Positions 42,394-51,832 of a stretch of DNA of 64,000 nucleotides are shown here, piece after piece. The notes under the pieces are model-generated. The model did not search any database, had not been told where the DNA came from, and was given only the letters and a program-made list of their open reading frames with translations. Location of the stretch: NCBI GenBank assembly GCA_041584755.1, contig JBFHDK010000006.1, positions 1-64,000 of the forward strand, in the 5' to 3' direction. Made by a program: the position numbers and the translations under genes. Every line of letters starts with the position of its first letter. The first letter of the stretch is position 1. Source of the stretch: HB2-32-21 sp003448675 (GTDB lineage: Bacteria > Pseudomonadota > Gammaproteobacteria > Pseudomonadales > Porticoccaceae).

Positions 42394-43719
42394 TTACTGC
42401 CCTAACTGGCATGGCTCGCTCCCGGGCTCGGATTGAATTACCCAGGATTCCGGGCCCAGGCTTTCTGCGCGAGTCAATCGCTCCCATTCGCGCTGATCGA
42501 TACGCAGCTCGACAATACTGGCGCCATCGCAGTCACTGTGTTCAGCCGTCACCGCGCCGGCTTCGTAGAGCCTGGCGCGTAAACGCCCCGCCTGAGGCAA
42601 GAGGCGACAGCGAATGTCCAGGGTATTCGGCGCCAGAGCCTTTTCCATGGCTGCATGCAACAACTCAAGGCCCTCACCCGTCTGCGCAGACAACCAAACC
42701 GCGATGGGCCTGCCACCGACATCATAATCAATGCGCGGCGCCTTATCTTCCAGCAAATCGATTTTGTTATAGACTTTGAGCACGGGAATATCGGCAGCAC
42801 CAATCTCGCTCAGCACTTCATCGACCCGATCAATATTGTCTTTTATTTCCTCGGCGCTGGCGTCGATCACATGCAACAGTAACGTCGCACCCGCCGCCTC
42901 TTCCAGCGTCGCACGAAAGGCCTCCACCAGTTTGTGGGGCAAGTGGCTGATAAAACCCACGGTGTCAGCAAGAATCACATTGCCCACCACCGGTACTTTG
43001 ATCGCGCGCATGGTCGGGTCAAGTGTCGCAAACAGTTGATCCGCGGCATAAACCTCGGCATCAGCCAAGGTGTTGAACAGTGTGGATTTACCGGCATTGG
43101 TATAACCCACCAGCGATACTAGAGGCGTTTCGGTTCGCTGCCGGGAACGGCGGCTCTGTTGACGCTGGCGGCGCACTTTGTCAAGCCGCTTGTGGATTGA
43201 CTTGATTCGGGCAGCCAACAAGCGCCGATCGGTTTCCAGCTGGGTTTCACCCGGACCGCGCAGGCCGATACCACCTTTCTGTCGTTCCAGGTGGGTCCAG
43301 CCACGCACCAAGCGCGTAGTCATATATTCCAGCTGGGCCAACTCGACCTGCAGTTTGCCCTCATGGGTTTTCGCCCGCTGGGCAAAAATATCCAGAATCA
43401 GACCCGTGCGATCGAGTACCCGGCAACACAGAGCATGCTCAATATTGCGCTCCTGGCTGGGGCTGATGTCGTGATTGAAAATCACCAGCTGCGCGCCGGT
43501 GGCCTCCAGCTGCCCGCGTATTTCCTCGAGCTTGCCAGAACCGACAAAGTAACGTGGGTGCGGGGTGCTACGCCTACCACCCACCTCACTGACCGGATCA
43601 CCGCCGGCGGAAAGAACCAGTTCCTCAAATTCGCGGGGGTTTTCCGGATGGGGCTCGCTATCCAGATCCAGGTGGACGAGAATCGCCAGCTCGCCGGATT
43701 GGGGGCGCTCGAAAAACAA
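42394..43719 (-). CDS. hflX: GTPase HflX
   Basis: HflX is a ribosome-binding GTPase that splits stalled 70S ribosomes, especially after heat stress. The 441-residue protein has the HflX N-domain (VGSGKLEEIRGQLEATGAQL, GLILDIFAQRAKTHEGKLQ), the linker helix GGIGLRGPGETQLETDRR, and the G domain with G1 GYTNAGKST, DPTMR, DTVGFISHLP and NKIDLL. Translation starts at TTG 43717-43719, directly adjacent to the hfq TGA (43720-43722), so it is coupled to hfq; FFERPQSGELAILVHL is the standard N-terminus. Confidence 0.95.
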   Translation of the reverse strand: MFFERPQSGELAILVHLDLDSEPHPENPREFEELVLSAGGDPVSEVGGRRSTPHPRYFVGSGKLEEIRGQLEATGAQLVIFNHDISPSQERNIEHALCCRVLDRTGLILDIFAQRAKTHEGKLQVELAQLEYMTTRLVRGWTHLERQKGGIGLRGPGETQLETDRRLLAARIKSIHKRLDKVRRQRQQSRRSRQRTETPLVSLVGYTNAGKSTLFNTLADAEVYAADQLFATLDPTMRAIKVPVVGNVILADTVGFISHLPHKLVEAFRATLEEAAGATLLLHVIDASAEEIKDNIDRVDEVLSEIGAADIPVLKVYNKIDLLEDKAPRIDYDVGGRPIAVWLSAQTGEGLELLHAAMEKALAPNTLDIRCRLLPQAGRLRARLYEAGAVTAEHSDCDGASIVELRIDQREWERLTRAESLGPESWVIQSEPGSEPCQLGQ

Positions 43720-43971
43720 TCAGCCCTCGTTGCCGCCGTCTTCCGGGGGAACGGCCATCGGCAGTTTTACCGGACGGGAAGGGACGACCGTGGAAATGGC
43801 ATGCTTGTATACCATTTGGCTAACCGTGTTTTTTAGCAGCACGACGAACTGATCAAACGATTCCACCTGACCCTGCAACTTAATGCCATTGACCAGAAAA
43901 ATCGATACGGGTATGCGTTCCTTGCGCAGTACATTCAGAAAAGGGTCCTGCAGATTATGCCCTTTAGACAT
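43720..43971 (-). CDS. hfq: RNA chaperone Hfq
   Basis: Hfq is the hexameric Sm-like protein that pairs small RNAs with mRNAs. The 83-residue product contains the Sm1 segment NLQDPFLNVLRKERIPVSIF, FVVLLKNTVSQMVYKHAIST with the Sm2 YKHA motif, and a short C-terminal tail (PPEDGGNEG). ATG 43971 has GGAG eight bases upstream; 12 codons of open frame before it are not Hfq. The order miaA-hfq-hflX-hflK-hflC is conserved in Gammaproteobacteria. Confidence 0.97.
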   Translation of the reverse strand: MSKGHNLQDPFLNVLRKERIPVSIFLVNGIKLQGQVESFDQFVVLLKNTVSQMVYKHAISTVVPSRPVKLPMAVPPEDGGNEG

Positions 43972-44105
43972 TATTGTTCTCCAGTTCGTTGCTACGTTAA
44001 TAACCACTTAAAACATAAGCAGTTCATGTCATGTAATGAGGATCGTGTCTAATCCAGCTCTATTACCGGCGACCCTCACCAAAGTATTTTCGGGCGCGCA
44101 TCATA

Positions 44106-45194
44106 CTACTCACCCTTGTCAATGTATATGGCAGCTTTTTCTAAAATTTTCAAGGCATTAGTCAGATTTAGTTGCGGCTGTAAAAAAGCCCTGGTCTGCT
44201 CACTGACACTGTCTTCCTGCTCGCCATCACCGCCCAGGCAAAACAGATCTGGCCAGCTGCGCAGCCAGGTTAACTGGCGCTTGGCAAGCTGGCGGGTGGC
44301 GGCGGTCGCGGTGGCTTTCATTTGTTCATAGCTGCACTCGCCGCTCAGATAGGCCCACATCTGACGGTAGCCAACAGCGCGTATTGCCGGCAGATCCGGG
44401 TGCAGGTCACCTCGCTGGAACAAACGTTGGACTTCTGCTTCAAACCCCAGCTCCAGCATGCGCTCAAAGCGCTGTTCAATATGCCGATGCAATTGCCCAC
44501 GATCACCGGGCAATAGAGCCAGTTGAATCAACCGATAATCCCGTGTAATCGGAGGGTGGGAGCAGTCCCCTCGCGCCTGCCGGGCAATCAGCTCCGACAT
44601 GGGTACACCGCTGAGTTCGTATATTTCAAGCGCCCGGGCGATGCGCTGGGAGTGGTTGGGATGAATCTTTTCAGCGCTGAGTGGATCCACGACCTGCAAG
44701 CATCCATGCACATAAGCCCAACCGTGTTTTTCCGCCAGCGCTTCGATCCGCGCGCGGACCCGCGCATCACCCGCCGGCAAATCCGCCAGCCCTTCCAGCA
44801 AGGCTTTGAAATACAGCATGGTGCCACCCACCAGGAGAGGAATCCGCCCGGCGCCGGTGATTGCCTCAATATGCGGCATGACGTCACTTAAAAACTCACT
44901 GACTGAATAAGGCTCCGCCGGGTCACGAATATCCAGTAAGCGATGAGGCGCCTGGGCCAATTCTTCGGCGGAAGGTTTGGCAGCGCCAATATCCATGCCC
45001 CGATACACCTGGGAGGAATCGACGCTGATGAGATCAACGGGCAGATATTTGCGAAGGCGAATCGCCAGGTCGGTTTTCCCGGAGGCGGTCGGCCCCATCA
45101 GGAAAATCACCGGGGGCCTGTCACCCACTTCCGGGTTTTCATTGCGGCTCCGGGTGCTATCTTGCTGGCCTTCCGAATCAGACACAGCCATCAT
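44106..45194 (-). CDS. miaA: tRNA dimethylallyltransferase
   Basis: MiaA transfers the dimethylallyl group to A37 of tRNAs that read UNN codons. The 362-residue protein has the P-loop GPTASGKTDLA, SVDSSQVYRGMDIGAAKP, HRLLDIRDPAEPYSVSEF, and PAIRAVGYRQMWAYL near the end. It is about 45 residues longer than E. coli MiaA because of an N-terminal polar extension before VIFLMGPT and a C-terminal tail. Start is ATG 45194 or the adjacent ATG 45191, 6 bp after the mutL stop. Its product is the precursor for MiaE hydroxylation (gene at 7014). Confidence 0.95.
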   Translation of the reverse strand: MMAVSDSEGQQDSTRSRNENPEVGDRPPVIFLMGPTASGKTDLAIRLRKYLPVDLISVDSSQVYRGMDIGAAKPSAEELAQAPHRLLDIRDPAEPYSVSEFLSDVMPHIEAITGAGRIPLLVGGTMLYFKALLEGLADLPAGDARVRARIEALAEKHGWAYVHGCLQVVDPLSAEKIHPNHSQRIARALEIYELSGVPMSELIARQARGDCSHPPITRDYRLIQLALLPGDRGQLHRHIEQRFERMLELGFEAEVQRLFQRGDLHPDLPAIRAVGYRQMWAYLSGECSYEQMKATATAATRQLAKRQLTWLRSWPDLFCLGGDGEQEDSVSEQTRAFLQPQLNLTNALKILEKAAIYIDKGE

Positions 45195-45200
45195 CCAGCA

Positions 45201-47039
45201 TCAGCGACCCCGTAAAAACAGGGCATCCAGTTGCTGCATGGACAGTTCCGTCCAGGTGGGACGCCCATGATTGCACTGACCGCCCCGCTCGGTGCCTTCA
45301 AGCTGGCGCAACAGGGCGTTCATTTCCGGGATCGACAGCGACCGACTGGCGCGCACTGCGCCATGGCAGGCGGCAGTGGCCAGCAGCTCATTACCGATCA
45401 GCTCAACGCGTTGACTGCTGCCGTCGGCAACCAGGTCGGCAAGCACATCCCGCACCAGCGCCTCCATATCGGCATCTCTCAATAACGCCGGCACCTCGCG
45501 AACCAACAAGGTTTCCGGACCACTACGTTGTATGTCAAAGGCCAGACCTGCAAATACTTCCCGCTGCTGTTCCGCCAGATCGGCTTCCTGCTCGCTGACA
45601 GCCACGCTTACCGGTACCAGCAAAGGCTGGGCAACCAGAGAACGATCATCGTAGGCCCGTTTCAACTGTTCATAGACGACACGCTCATGAGCCGCATGCA
45701 TATCCACCAGAATCAGGCCTCGCTGGGTTTCCGCGAGGATATAAATTCCCTTGAGCTGGGCGATGGCATAGCCAAGCGGAGGAACTTCCGCACCGTCACC
45801 CCGGGCAGCGTCCGCTAACCCCGCGTCAGTCGGTGGAAAGGGAGTGGCCGGCGCCGGTCGGTGCAAGGCCTTGTACAGGGAGACCTGCTCAGCAACGTTC
45901 CGGGGGTTTTCAGTCAATGGCAGATAGGGCTGCGTACTGGCCGGTGGCGCCAGACCCGACTCAATTATCCGCGGCTCAGCACCGGCTCGATCCGCCTCGA
46001 AACCCTCACCGCCGCTCCCGACTGTGTCCGTGGCGCCTGGACTAAAATCCGCCACCGCGCGATGCAAAGCGCTGTACAGGAAATCATGAACCGCTCGGCT
46101 CTCCCGAAAGCGCACCTCATGCTTGGTCGGATGCACATTGACATCCACCTCCGCCGCCGGCAATTCGAGAAACAGCACACAGGCCGCGTGACGATCCTGG
46201 TACATGACATCACGGTAAGCCTGGCGCACCGCGTGGGTAACCACCCGATCCCGCACACTGCGCCCATTGACGAAAAAGTACTGCTGATCGGCCTGACTCC
46301 GGGATTGATGGGGCGATCCAAGCCAGCCCCAGAGTCGCATGGCACTGTGTTCAATATCGATATAGCGGGCCCGCTCCATAAAAGCCTTGCCGCATACCTC
46401 CGCGACCCGCCGCTCCTGCTCAATAAAACTGCCTGCCGAACGATATTGACGGACAACCTTGCCATCATGACGCAGATTAAAGGTAACGCTCTGATGGCTC
46501 AGCGCCAGACGCCGAACCACTTCGTCAAGGCGGTTGAACTCAGTGCGCTCCTTTCTGAGGAATTTTCTTCTGGCCGGGGTATTGAAAAACAGATCCCGGA
46601 CCTCGACTGTGGTACCACGAGGATGGGCCACCGGTTCGACATTGGTGGCCATATCCGGGCCTTCCGCCGATACCTGCCAGCCGGCTCCCCGGGCTTCGAT
46701 ATTGCTGATCAGTGTCAGACGCGATACCGAGGCGATACTGGCCAGGGCTTCACCGCGAAAACCCAGGGTCGCCACCGCTTCCAGATCAGCAAGACCCTTG
46801 ATTTTGCTGGTAGCATGGCGACTCAGGGCCAGGGGCAGATCGTCGGCACTGATCCCGCCGCCGTTATCACGCACCTGAACCCGCTTGCTGCCGCCCTGCT
46901 CCACTTCGATATCAATAACCGTGGCGCCTGCATCAAGGCTGTTTTCCAGCAGCTCCTTGACCAGGGACGCGGGCCGCTCGACCACCTCGCCAGCGGCGAT
47001 CTGGTTCGCCAGGCGGGGACTTAGTAGTTCGATAGCCAT
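45201..47039 (-). CDS. mutL: DNA mismatch repair protein MutL, endonuclease-motif type
   Basis: The 612-residue MutL has the GHKL ATPase N-domain (NQIAAGEVVERPASLVKELL with catalytic Glu, DNGGGI, GFRGEALASIASV) and a C-terminal dimerisation domain. That domain carries DMHAAHERVVYE, which fits the metal-binding endonuclease motif D-x-H-A-x2-E-x4-E with Met in place of the usual Gln, together with ACHGAVRAS and CNHGRPTW, the other metal-site elements. E. coli-type MutL lacks this, so this is probably a nicking MutL of the kind found where MutH is absent. It precedes miaA by 6 bp. Confidence 0.95.
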   Translation of the reverse strand: MAIELLSPRLANQIAAGEVVERPASLVKELLENSLDAGATVIDIEVEQGGSKRVQVRDNGGGISADDLPLALSRHATSKIKGLADLEAVATLGFRGEALASIASVSRLTLISNIEARGAGWQVSAEGPDMATNVEPVAHPRGTTVEVRDLFFNTPARRKFLRKERTEFNRLDEVVRRLALSHQSVTFNLRHDGKVVRQYRSAGSFIEQERRVAEVCGKAFMERARYIDIEHSAMRLWGWLGSPHQSRSQADQQYFFVNGRSVRDRVVTHAVRQAYRDVMYQDRHAACVLFLELPAAEVDVNVHPTKHEVRFRESRAVHDFLYSALHRAVADFSPGATDTVGSGGEGFEADRAGAEPRIIESGLAPPASTQPYLPLTENPRNVAEQVSLYKALHRPAPATPFPPTDAGLADAARGDGAEVPPLGYAIAQLKGIYILAETQRGLILVDMHAAHERVVYEQLKRAYDDRSLVAQPLLVPVSVAVSEQEADLAEQQREVFAGLAFDIQRSGPETLLVREVPALLRDADMEALVRDVLADLVADGSSQRVELIGNELLATAACHGAVRASRSLSIPEMNALLRQLEGTERGGQCNHGRPTWTELSMQQLDALFLRGR

Positions 47040-47058
47040 AATACGGCTGCCCTGAGCA

Positions 47059-48453
47059 TTAAGAGGAAATGGGGATTTTAATACGCTGGCCGACGCGAAT
47101 GCGGGTTGATTTTAACTGATTGTGTCGCTGTAGTGTGTTGACGCTGGTGTGATGGCGCTGCGCGATTTCGGACAGTGTATCTCCCGGACTGACCACATAA
47201 ACCGTCCCCAATTTGCGCCGATTCAGAGCCAACAATGTGCCTTCCGGCGGACTCTGGTCAAAGTACTCCTTGACGCCCTGAAAAATCGCGTTGGCCATTT
47301 TTCGCTGGTAACCACGCTGACTCAAGCGCTTGGCTTCACCGGGGTTCGAGATAAACCCTGTCTCCACCAGAATCGAGGGCACATCCGGGGATTTCAGCAC
47401 CATAAACCCCGCCTGCTCCACGTGCTTCTTGTGCAGACGTGCGACCTTCCCCATGGACTTCAGCACCTTGCCACCTACCTCCAGACTGCTATCCAGGGTT
47501 GCGGTCATGGATAGATCGAGCAAGACACCGGCCAGCATGGCGTCTTTATCGGTAAGACTCACCGAACCTACCCCACCGATCAAGTCGGCGCGGTTTTCCC
47601 GTTTAGCCAGATAGCGGGCGGTTTCACTGGTCGCACCCCGTCGTGATAACGCATAAACCGACGCCCCGTGGGCGGACGCAGCCTTGAAGGCATCGGCATG
47701 AACCGAAATAAAAAGATCAGCGCGTTTTTGCCGGGCGATGTCGGTGCGCTTGCGCAAGGGAATGTAGTAATCCCCGGACCGAACCAGCACACCCTCGTAA
47801 CCCGGTGTTCCATCAACCAGCTTTTTTAACTCCCGGCTGATTTGCAAAACCACTTTTTTCTCCTGGACCTTGCCCGGCCCAATCGCACCTGGATCGTCAC
47901 CGCCATGACCGGCGTCAATGGCAATAATGACATTGCGCGCCTTGCTGTCAGCAGGCATCACATCGTTAACAGTCTTTACCGTGGTTTTCTCGTTGTCGTA
48001 AAGGTCAACAACGAGACGGTCGCCATACTGCTCATTACTGCCTAGAACGAAACTACGGGGACTCACCGGTTTGGTTAGGTCCAGTACGACGCGCAAATCC
48101 CGCTGTTCGCGGGTGGCCCATCGTAAGGATGTAATCGGTGTGTTTTTGAAATCCGGTGAAGAAACGGATGCACTGGTCTGGCTGGCGCTTAGATCCAGCA
48201 CCAGACGAGCGGGATTTTCGAGCTGGAATATTTTGTGCTCCACCGGCCCAGACAGATCAAATACCACACGGGTGTGATCCGGCGCTCGCCACAAGCGTAT
48301 GCCGTTGACGTCCGCCGCCAATGTCACTGTTGCCTGTGTTGCCAAAACCAGCCCCAGGCATGTCGTGAACAAGAATTGCCGCAGGCGCCGTCCGGACAGG
48401 GACAAGCCTATCGGAGCATTAGTTATTTTCCGCGCATGGTATCTTCTAGTCAT
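47059..48453 (-). CDS. N-acetylmuramoyl-L-alanine amidase (AmiB/AmiC type) with AMIN and LysM domains
   Basis: A periplasmic zinc amidase that cleaves septal peptidoglycan during cell separation. In order: signal peptide (LRQFLFTTCLGLVLATQATVTLAA), AMIN domain (IRLWRAPDHTRVVFDLSG), the Amidase_3 domain with IDAGHGGDDPGAIG (Zn His), VHADAF and a closing VLVETGFISNP (catalytic Glu), then one LysM repeat (VVSPGDTLSEIAQRHHTSVN). The domain set matches AmiB. ATG 48453 is chosen; a GTG at 48462 directly after GGAGG is the alternative. It overlaps the end of tsaE, so the two are co-translated. Sits in the conserved nnr-tsaE-ami-mutL-miaA order. Confidence 0.93.
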   Translation of the reverse strand: MTRRYHARKITNAPIGLSLSGRRLRQFLFTTCLGLVLATQATVTLAADVNGIRLWRAPDHTRVVFDLSGPVEHKIFQLENPARLVLDLSASQTSASVSSPDFKNTPITSLRWATREQRDLRVVLDLTKPVSPRSFVLGSNEQYGDRLVVDLYDNEKTTVKTVNDVMPADSKARNVIIAIDAGHGGDDPGAIGPGKVQEKKVVLQISRELKKLVDGTPGYEGVLVRSGDYYIPLRKRTDIARQKRADLFISVHADAFKAASAHGASVYALSRRGATSETARYLAKRENRADLIGGVGSVSLTDKDAMLAGVLLDLSMTATLDSSLEVGGKVLKSMGKVARLHKKHVEQAGFMVLKSPDVPSILVETGFISNPGEAKRLSQRGYQRKMANAIFQGVKEYFDQSPPEGTLLALNRRKLGTVYVVSPGDTLSEIAQRHHTSVNTLQRHNQLKSTRIRVGQRIKIPISS

Positions 48454-48928
48454 TCGGAGCACATGCCTCCCTCAGACTGTTAATGATCCTGTCACCGTGC
48501 GAGCTGCCAGCTTCCAGGCTTAGCTGACGCTTATCGCCCTCGCCGCTCAAAAAAATATCGAGATCGGGTTTCGGCAAAGCCCCTTCGCCTTTTTCCGGCC
48601 ATTCCACCAGGCAGACATTGCCCTGCTCGAAATAGTCCCGAATACCGATGTAATCCAGTTCCTCGGGATCACCCAATCGGTAGAGATCGAAGTGATAAAT
48701 ATCCGTGTCCCTGTAGCGATAGGGTTCAACCAGGGTATAAGTGGGACTCTTGACCGCGCCCCGGTGGCCCCAGGCGCGTAGCACCCCGCGACACATGGTG
48801 GTTTTGCCACTCCCCAGATTGCCGTGAAAAAATACCACGCCGCCGTCCATTAGCGCCCGTCCAAGAGCCTCACCCGCGGCCACCATGGAGTCCTCACCGT
48901 GGATATTCCGGACAAATGATTCACTCAT
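48446..48928 (-). CDS. tsaE: tRNA threonylcarbamoyladenosine biosynthesis ATPase TsaE
   Basis: TsaE is the small ATPase that drives turnover of the TsaB/TsaD complex in t6A37 synthesis. The 160-residue protein has the Walker A GNLGSGKTT, SPTYTLVEPY, the Walker B-like YHFDLYRLGDPEELDYIG and VEWPEKGE. It overlaps nnr by 4 bp (ATGA at 48925-48928) at its start and the amidase by about 8 bp at its end. This tight packing is standard for the locus. Confidence 0.95.
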   Translation of the reverse strand: MSESFVRNIHGEDSMVAAGEALGRALMDGGVVFFHGNLGSGKTTMCRGVLRAWGHRGAVKSPTYTLVEPYRYRDTDIYHFDLYRLGDPEELDYIGIRDYFEQGNVCLVEWPEKGEGALPKPDLDIFLSGEGDKRQLSLEAGSSHGDRIINSLREACAPND

Positions 48929-50454
48929 GCACCATTAACCAAACGCTGAACCGGTTCAAGCAAGTCCGTCGCTATTATTCCCCGTTCACCACCTTCGTCC
49001 GCTACCCGATCCGCCGCCACCGCGTGAAGACAGGCCCCAAGCTGAGTCGCCTGTTCCGCCGCAATGCCCTGGGCCAGCAGACCGCCGATGACGCCAGCCA
49101 GCACGTCGCCCATACCCCCCGTGGCCATACCCGGATTGCCATAGGGACACAGGCTCACGCCATCAGGGCCCGCGATCAGAGTACCGGCGCCTTTTAATAA
49201 CACCGTGGCGCAAAAGCGCGCTTGAATGTCCCGGCAGGCCTGAATGCGATCCGCCTGCACATCGGCGTTGCTCTTACCGAGCAGGCGCGCCGCCTCCCCG
49301 GGATGGGGGGTCAATACCCACCCGCTGGTATCGATTTCCTCGGCCAGCTTACCCTCGCTGATAATGTTCAGGGCATCGGCATCCACCACCATGGGCAGGC
49401 CGGATTTCATCGCCTGTTGCAATACCTGCTCGGACCAGGAAGAGCGTCCCAAACCAGGCCCTATCACCAGAACGGTCGGCGCGCTGAGTAAAGGCTCCAA
49501 CTGCTGCCCGGATTCAACCCCTTTCACCATTAATTCTGGCCGTCGGGCGAGCAGGGCTGGCACATGGCTAGAGCGCGTGGCCACACCCACCAGGCCGGCG
49601 CCAACCCGAAGGGCTGCTTCAGCCGCCATGGCGGCGGCGCCGCCAAAGCCTTCATCGCCGCCGATCACCAACACATGGCCGAACTTGCCCTTATGGGCAT
49701 CTCGATCCCGCGGGGGCAGGTAAACGCTGGTCAATGTGCTCAGATCCAGGCGCCGAGCTGCCACGGGCATATCCCGGTGAACCGCATTCGGTACCGAGAG
49801 ATCCTGATACTTCAAGTCGCCGCATAGCGCGGGTCCTCTGCCAGTCAACAGCCCCACTTTCATACCAATAAAAGTCACGGTTACATCGGCCTTGATCGCA
49901 ATGCCGCGCACCGCGCCGGTATCGCTGTCCAGACCGGAAGGAATATCCACGGCCAACACCGGCTTGCCAGACCGATTGATGATTTCCATGGCGCGGACAT
50001 ACGTTTCCCGCACCTCGCCCTGAATGCCGGTACCCAGCAGGGCATCAACAATGACCTCCCGTTCACTATCAGAATCGCCAGTGCCGGTACCCGACGCTTC
50101 ATCAGCGGGCGCATCAAAAGCCCGCATCGGCACGCCTTCCTGGCGGGCAAATTCCCAGGCCCGCGCGGCATCGCCTTTAAGCCTTTCCGCGCCAACAAGC
50201 TGGATAAGCCTCACTCGAAGTCCACGCTGGGCCGCCAGGCCGGCAATAATGTAGCCGTCACCTCCGTTATTGCCGCCACCGCAATAGACCGTGAGGAGGC
50301 TCACTTCGGGCCAATGACGGAGTATTTGCTGGAAAGCTGACTCTCCTGCCCGCTTCATGAGTACAATGCCGGGGATACCGTGGCCTTCTATGGCTCGCCG
50401 GTCAAGCTCACGCACCGAGCCAGCCGTGTAGAGTTTTTCTGAAAAATCAACCAT
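48925..50454 (-). CDS. nnr: Bifunctional NAD(P)H-hydrate epimerase / ADP-dependent NAD(P)HX dehydratase
   Basis: Repairs hydrated NAD(P)H: the N-terminal YjeF_N domain epimerises R- and S-NAD(P)HX, and the C-terminal ribokinase-like domain dehydrates the S form with ADP. Visible motifs: YCGGGNNGGDGY and VDIPSGLDSDTGAV (epimerase), then KGKFGHVLVIGGDEGFGGAA, LTPHPGEAARLLG and NPGMATGGMGDVLAGVIGGL (dehydratase). ATG 50454 gives 509 residues (E. coli YjeF 515); an ATG at 50475 is possible. Ribosome site weak in both cases. First gene of the reverse block down to hflC, divergent from queG across 111 bp. Confidence 0.93.
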   Translation of the reverse strand: MVDFSEKLYTAGSVRELDRRAIEGHGIPGIVLMKRAGESAFQQILRHWPEVSLLTVYCGGGNNGGDGYIIAGLAAQRGLRVRLIQLVGAERLKGDAARAWEFARQEGVPMRAFDAPADEASGTGTGDSDSEREVIVDALLGTGIQGEVRETYVRAMEIINRSGKPVLAVDIPSGLDSDTGAVRGIAIKADVTVTFIGMKVGLLTGRGPALCGDLKYQDLSVPNAVHRDMPVAARRLDLSTLTSVYLPPRDRDAHKGKFGHVLVIGGDEGFGGAAAMAAEAALRVGAGLVGVATRSSHVPALLARRPELMVKGVESGQQLEPLLSAPTVLVIGPGLGRSSWSEQVLQQAMKSGLPMVVDADALNIISEGKLAEEIDTSGWVLTPHPGEAARLLGKSNADVQADRIQACRDIQARFCATVLLKGAGTLIAGPDGVSLCPYGNPGMATGGMGDVLAGVIGGLLAQGIAAEQATQLGACLHAVAADRVADEGGERGIIATDLLEPVQRLVNGA

Positions 50455-50565
50455 AACTTCATATATTGCCAGCATTTTTATGGAATTTACACCCCACACA
50501 TCGCATCCCTATCAGCCCGCTCCCGCGGGCTCAATGGTGTAAGCTTTTTTGCGGTGACAGCCACT

Positions 50566-51681
50566 ATGACCAAAACCAACGGCTCTGACTTGCAGGCAAA
50601 GGGGCAGCAGCAAAGCTCTGACCAATCCGCGCTGGTGGAGCAAATCCGCCAACTGGGGCATGAACAGGGTTTTCAGCAGGTCGGTATCACCCACACTGAC
50701 CTCGAATCAGCCGGAAAGCGCTTACAGCAATGGCTGGACCAGAACTATCACGCCACCATGGACTGGATGGCCGATCATGGCGACAAACGCTGGCGGCCGC
50801 AAAAGCTGGTACCCGGCACGGTCACTGTTATCTGCGCGCGGATGAATTACCTGCCTCCGGAAACCGGCATACTTGCTGCACTCAGGGACGGCAACCAGGC
50901 TTACCTGTCCCGCTACGCCCTGGGTAGGGACTACCACAAACTGGTGCGCAAACGGCTGGCAAGACTCGCGAGCAAGATAGAACAGCTCAGTGGCCACCCC
51001 GTTATTCAGCGGCCCTTTGTTGATAGCGCCCCGGTGATGGAAAAACCCCTGGCCGAGCAGGCCGGACTGGGCTGGATTGGCAAAAACACTCTGTTGTTAA
51101 ACCGTGAAGCTGGTTCCTGGTTCTTCCTGGGCGAGCTCTACACCAGCCTGCCCCTGCCGCCCGATGAACCCACTCCGGAAAAACAATGTGGCCAGTGTCG
51201 CGCCTGCACCAGGATCTGCCCCACCGACGCCTTCCCGGAACCCTATGTGCTCGATGCCCGGCGCTGTATCTCCTACCTCACTATCGAACACAAGGGATCG
51301 ATCCCGCTGGAGTTTCGCCAGGCCATGGGCAATCGCGTGTTCGGCTGCGATGACTGTCAGATCGTCTGCCCCTGGAACCGCTTCGCGAAAACAACCGACG
51401 AAGTCGACTTCCACCCGCGCCACAATCTCGACAGCAGCGCGCTGGCGGATTTATTCACCTGGAGCGAGGAACAGTTTCTCGCCAACACTGCCGGCTCGCC
51501 TATCCGCCGCATCGGCTACGAACGCTGGTTGCGCAATCTGGCCATCGGTCTGGGCAACGCGCCCCATTCAGCCGGCGTAGTCGAGGCCCTGCGTGCCCGC
51601 CTGAGTTCGGCTTCGGCGCTGGTCAGGGAGCATGTCCTTTGGGCCCTTGACCAGCAAGGACAAAAAGCCGATCAGCCCTGA
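50566..51681 (+). CDS. queG: Epoxyqueuosine reductase
   Basis: QueG reduces epoxyqueuosine to queuosine at position 34 of GUN-decoding tRNAs, using cobalamin and two 4Fe-4S clusters. The 371-residue protein has the N-terminal reductive-dehalogenase-like cobalamin domain (PFVDSAPVMEKPLAEQAGLG, GWIGKNTLLLNREAGSWFFL), cluster motifs CGQCRACTRICPTDAF and CDDCQIVCPWNRF, and a C-terminal HEAT-like helix pair. Start at ATG 50566 with GGTGA upstream; GTG 50554 is in frame. It is divergent from nnr, as in many relatives of Pseudomonas. Confidence 0.95.
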   Translation: MTKTNGSDLQAKGQQQSSDQSALVEQIRQLGHEQGFQQVGITHTDLESAGKRLQQWLDQNYHATMDWMADHGDKRWRPQKLVPGTVTVICARMNYLPPETGILAALRDGNQAYLSRYALGRDYHKLVRKRLARLASKIEQLSGHPVIQRPFVDSAPVMEKPLAEQAGLGWIGKNTLLLNREAGSWFFLGELYTSLPLPPDEPTPEKQCGQCRACTRICPTDAFPEPYVLDARRCISYLTIEHKGSIPLEFRQAMGNRVFGCDDCQIVCPWNRFAKTTDEVDFHPRHNLDSSALADLFTWSEEQFLANTAGSPIRRIGYERWLRNLAIGLGNAPHSAGVVEALRARLSSASALVREHVLWALDQQGQKADQP

Positions 51682-51691
51682 CACGCTGGTA

Positions 51692-51720
51692 TTGATCTCA
51701 TGATCGTGATTCTGTAGACT
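51692..51720 (+). promoter_or_regulatory. Sigma-70 promoter of rpsT
   Basis: TTGATC (51692-51697), exactly 17 bases, then TAGACT (51715-51720), followed by a GC-rich discriminator (GCGCCGCC), as expected of a growth-rate-controlled ribosomal protein gene. The leader before rpsT is about 105 nt. Confidence 0.55.
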
Positions 51721-51832
51721 GCGCCGCCTTGTCAAGCAGCGGCCGCTTACAGCAAACGGCCGGGGAAACCGGGATAACCCCTGGACAATCCAAACATTCA
51801 CCCCAAAGACAAACAGTAAGTGGAGCAGCTCG

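Noticed and set aside
45861..47024. A 387-codon plus-strand frame
   Set aside because: Antisense to mutL, no recognisable domain and no ribosome site; a codon shadow.
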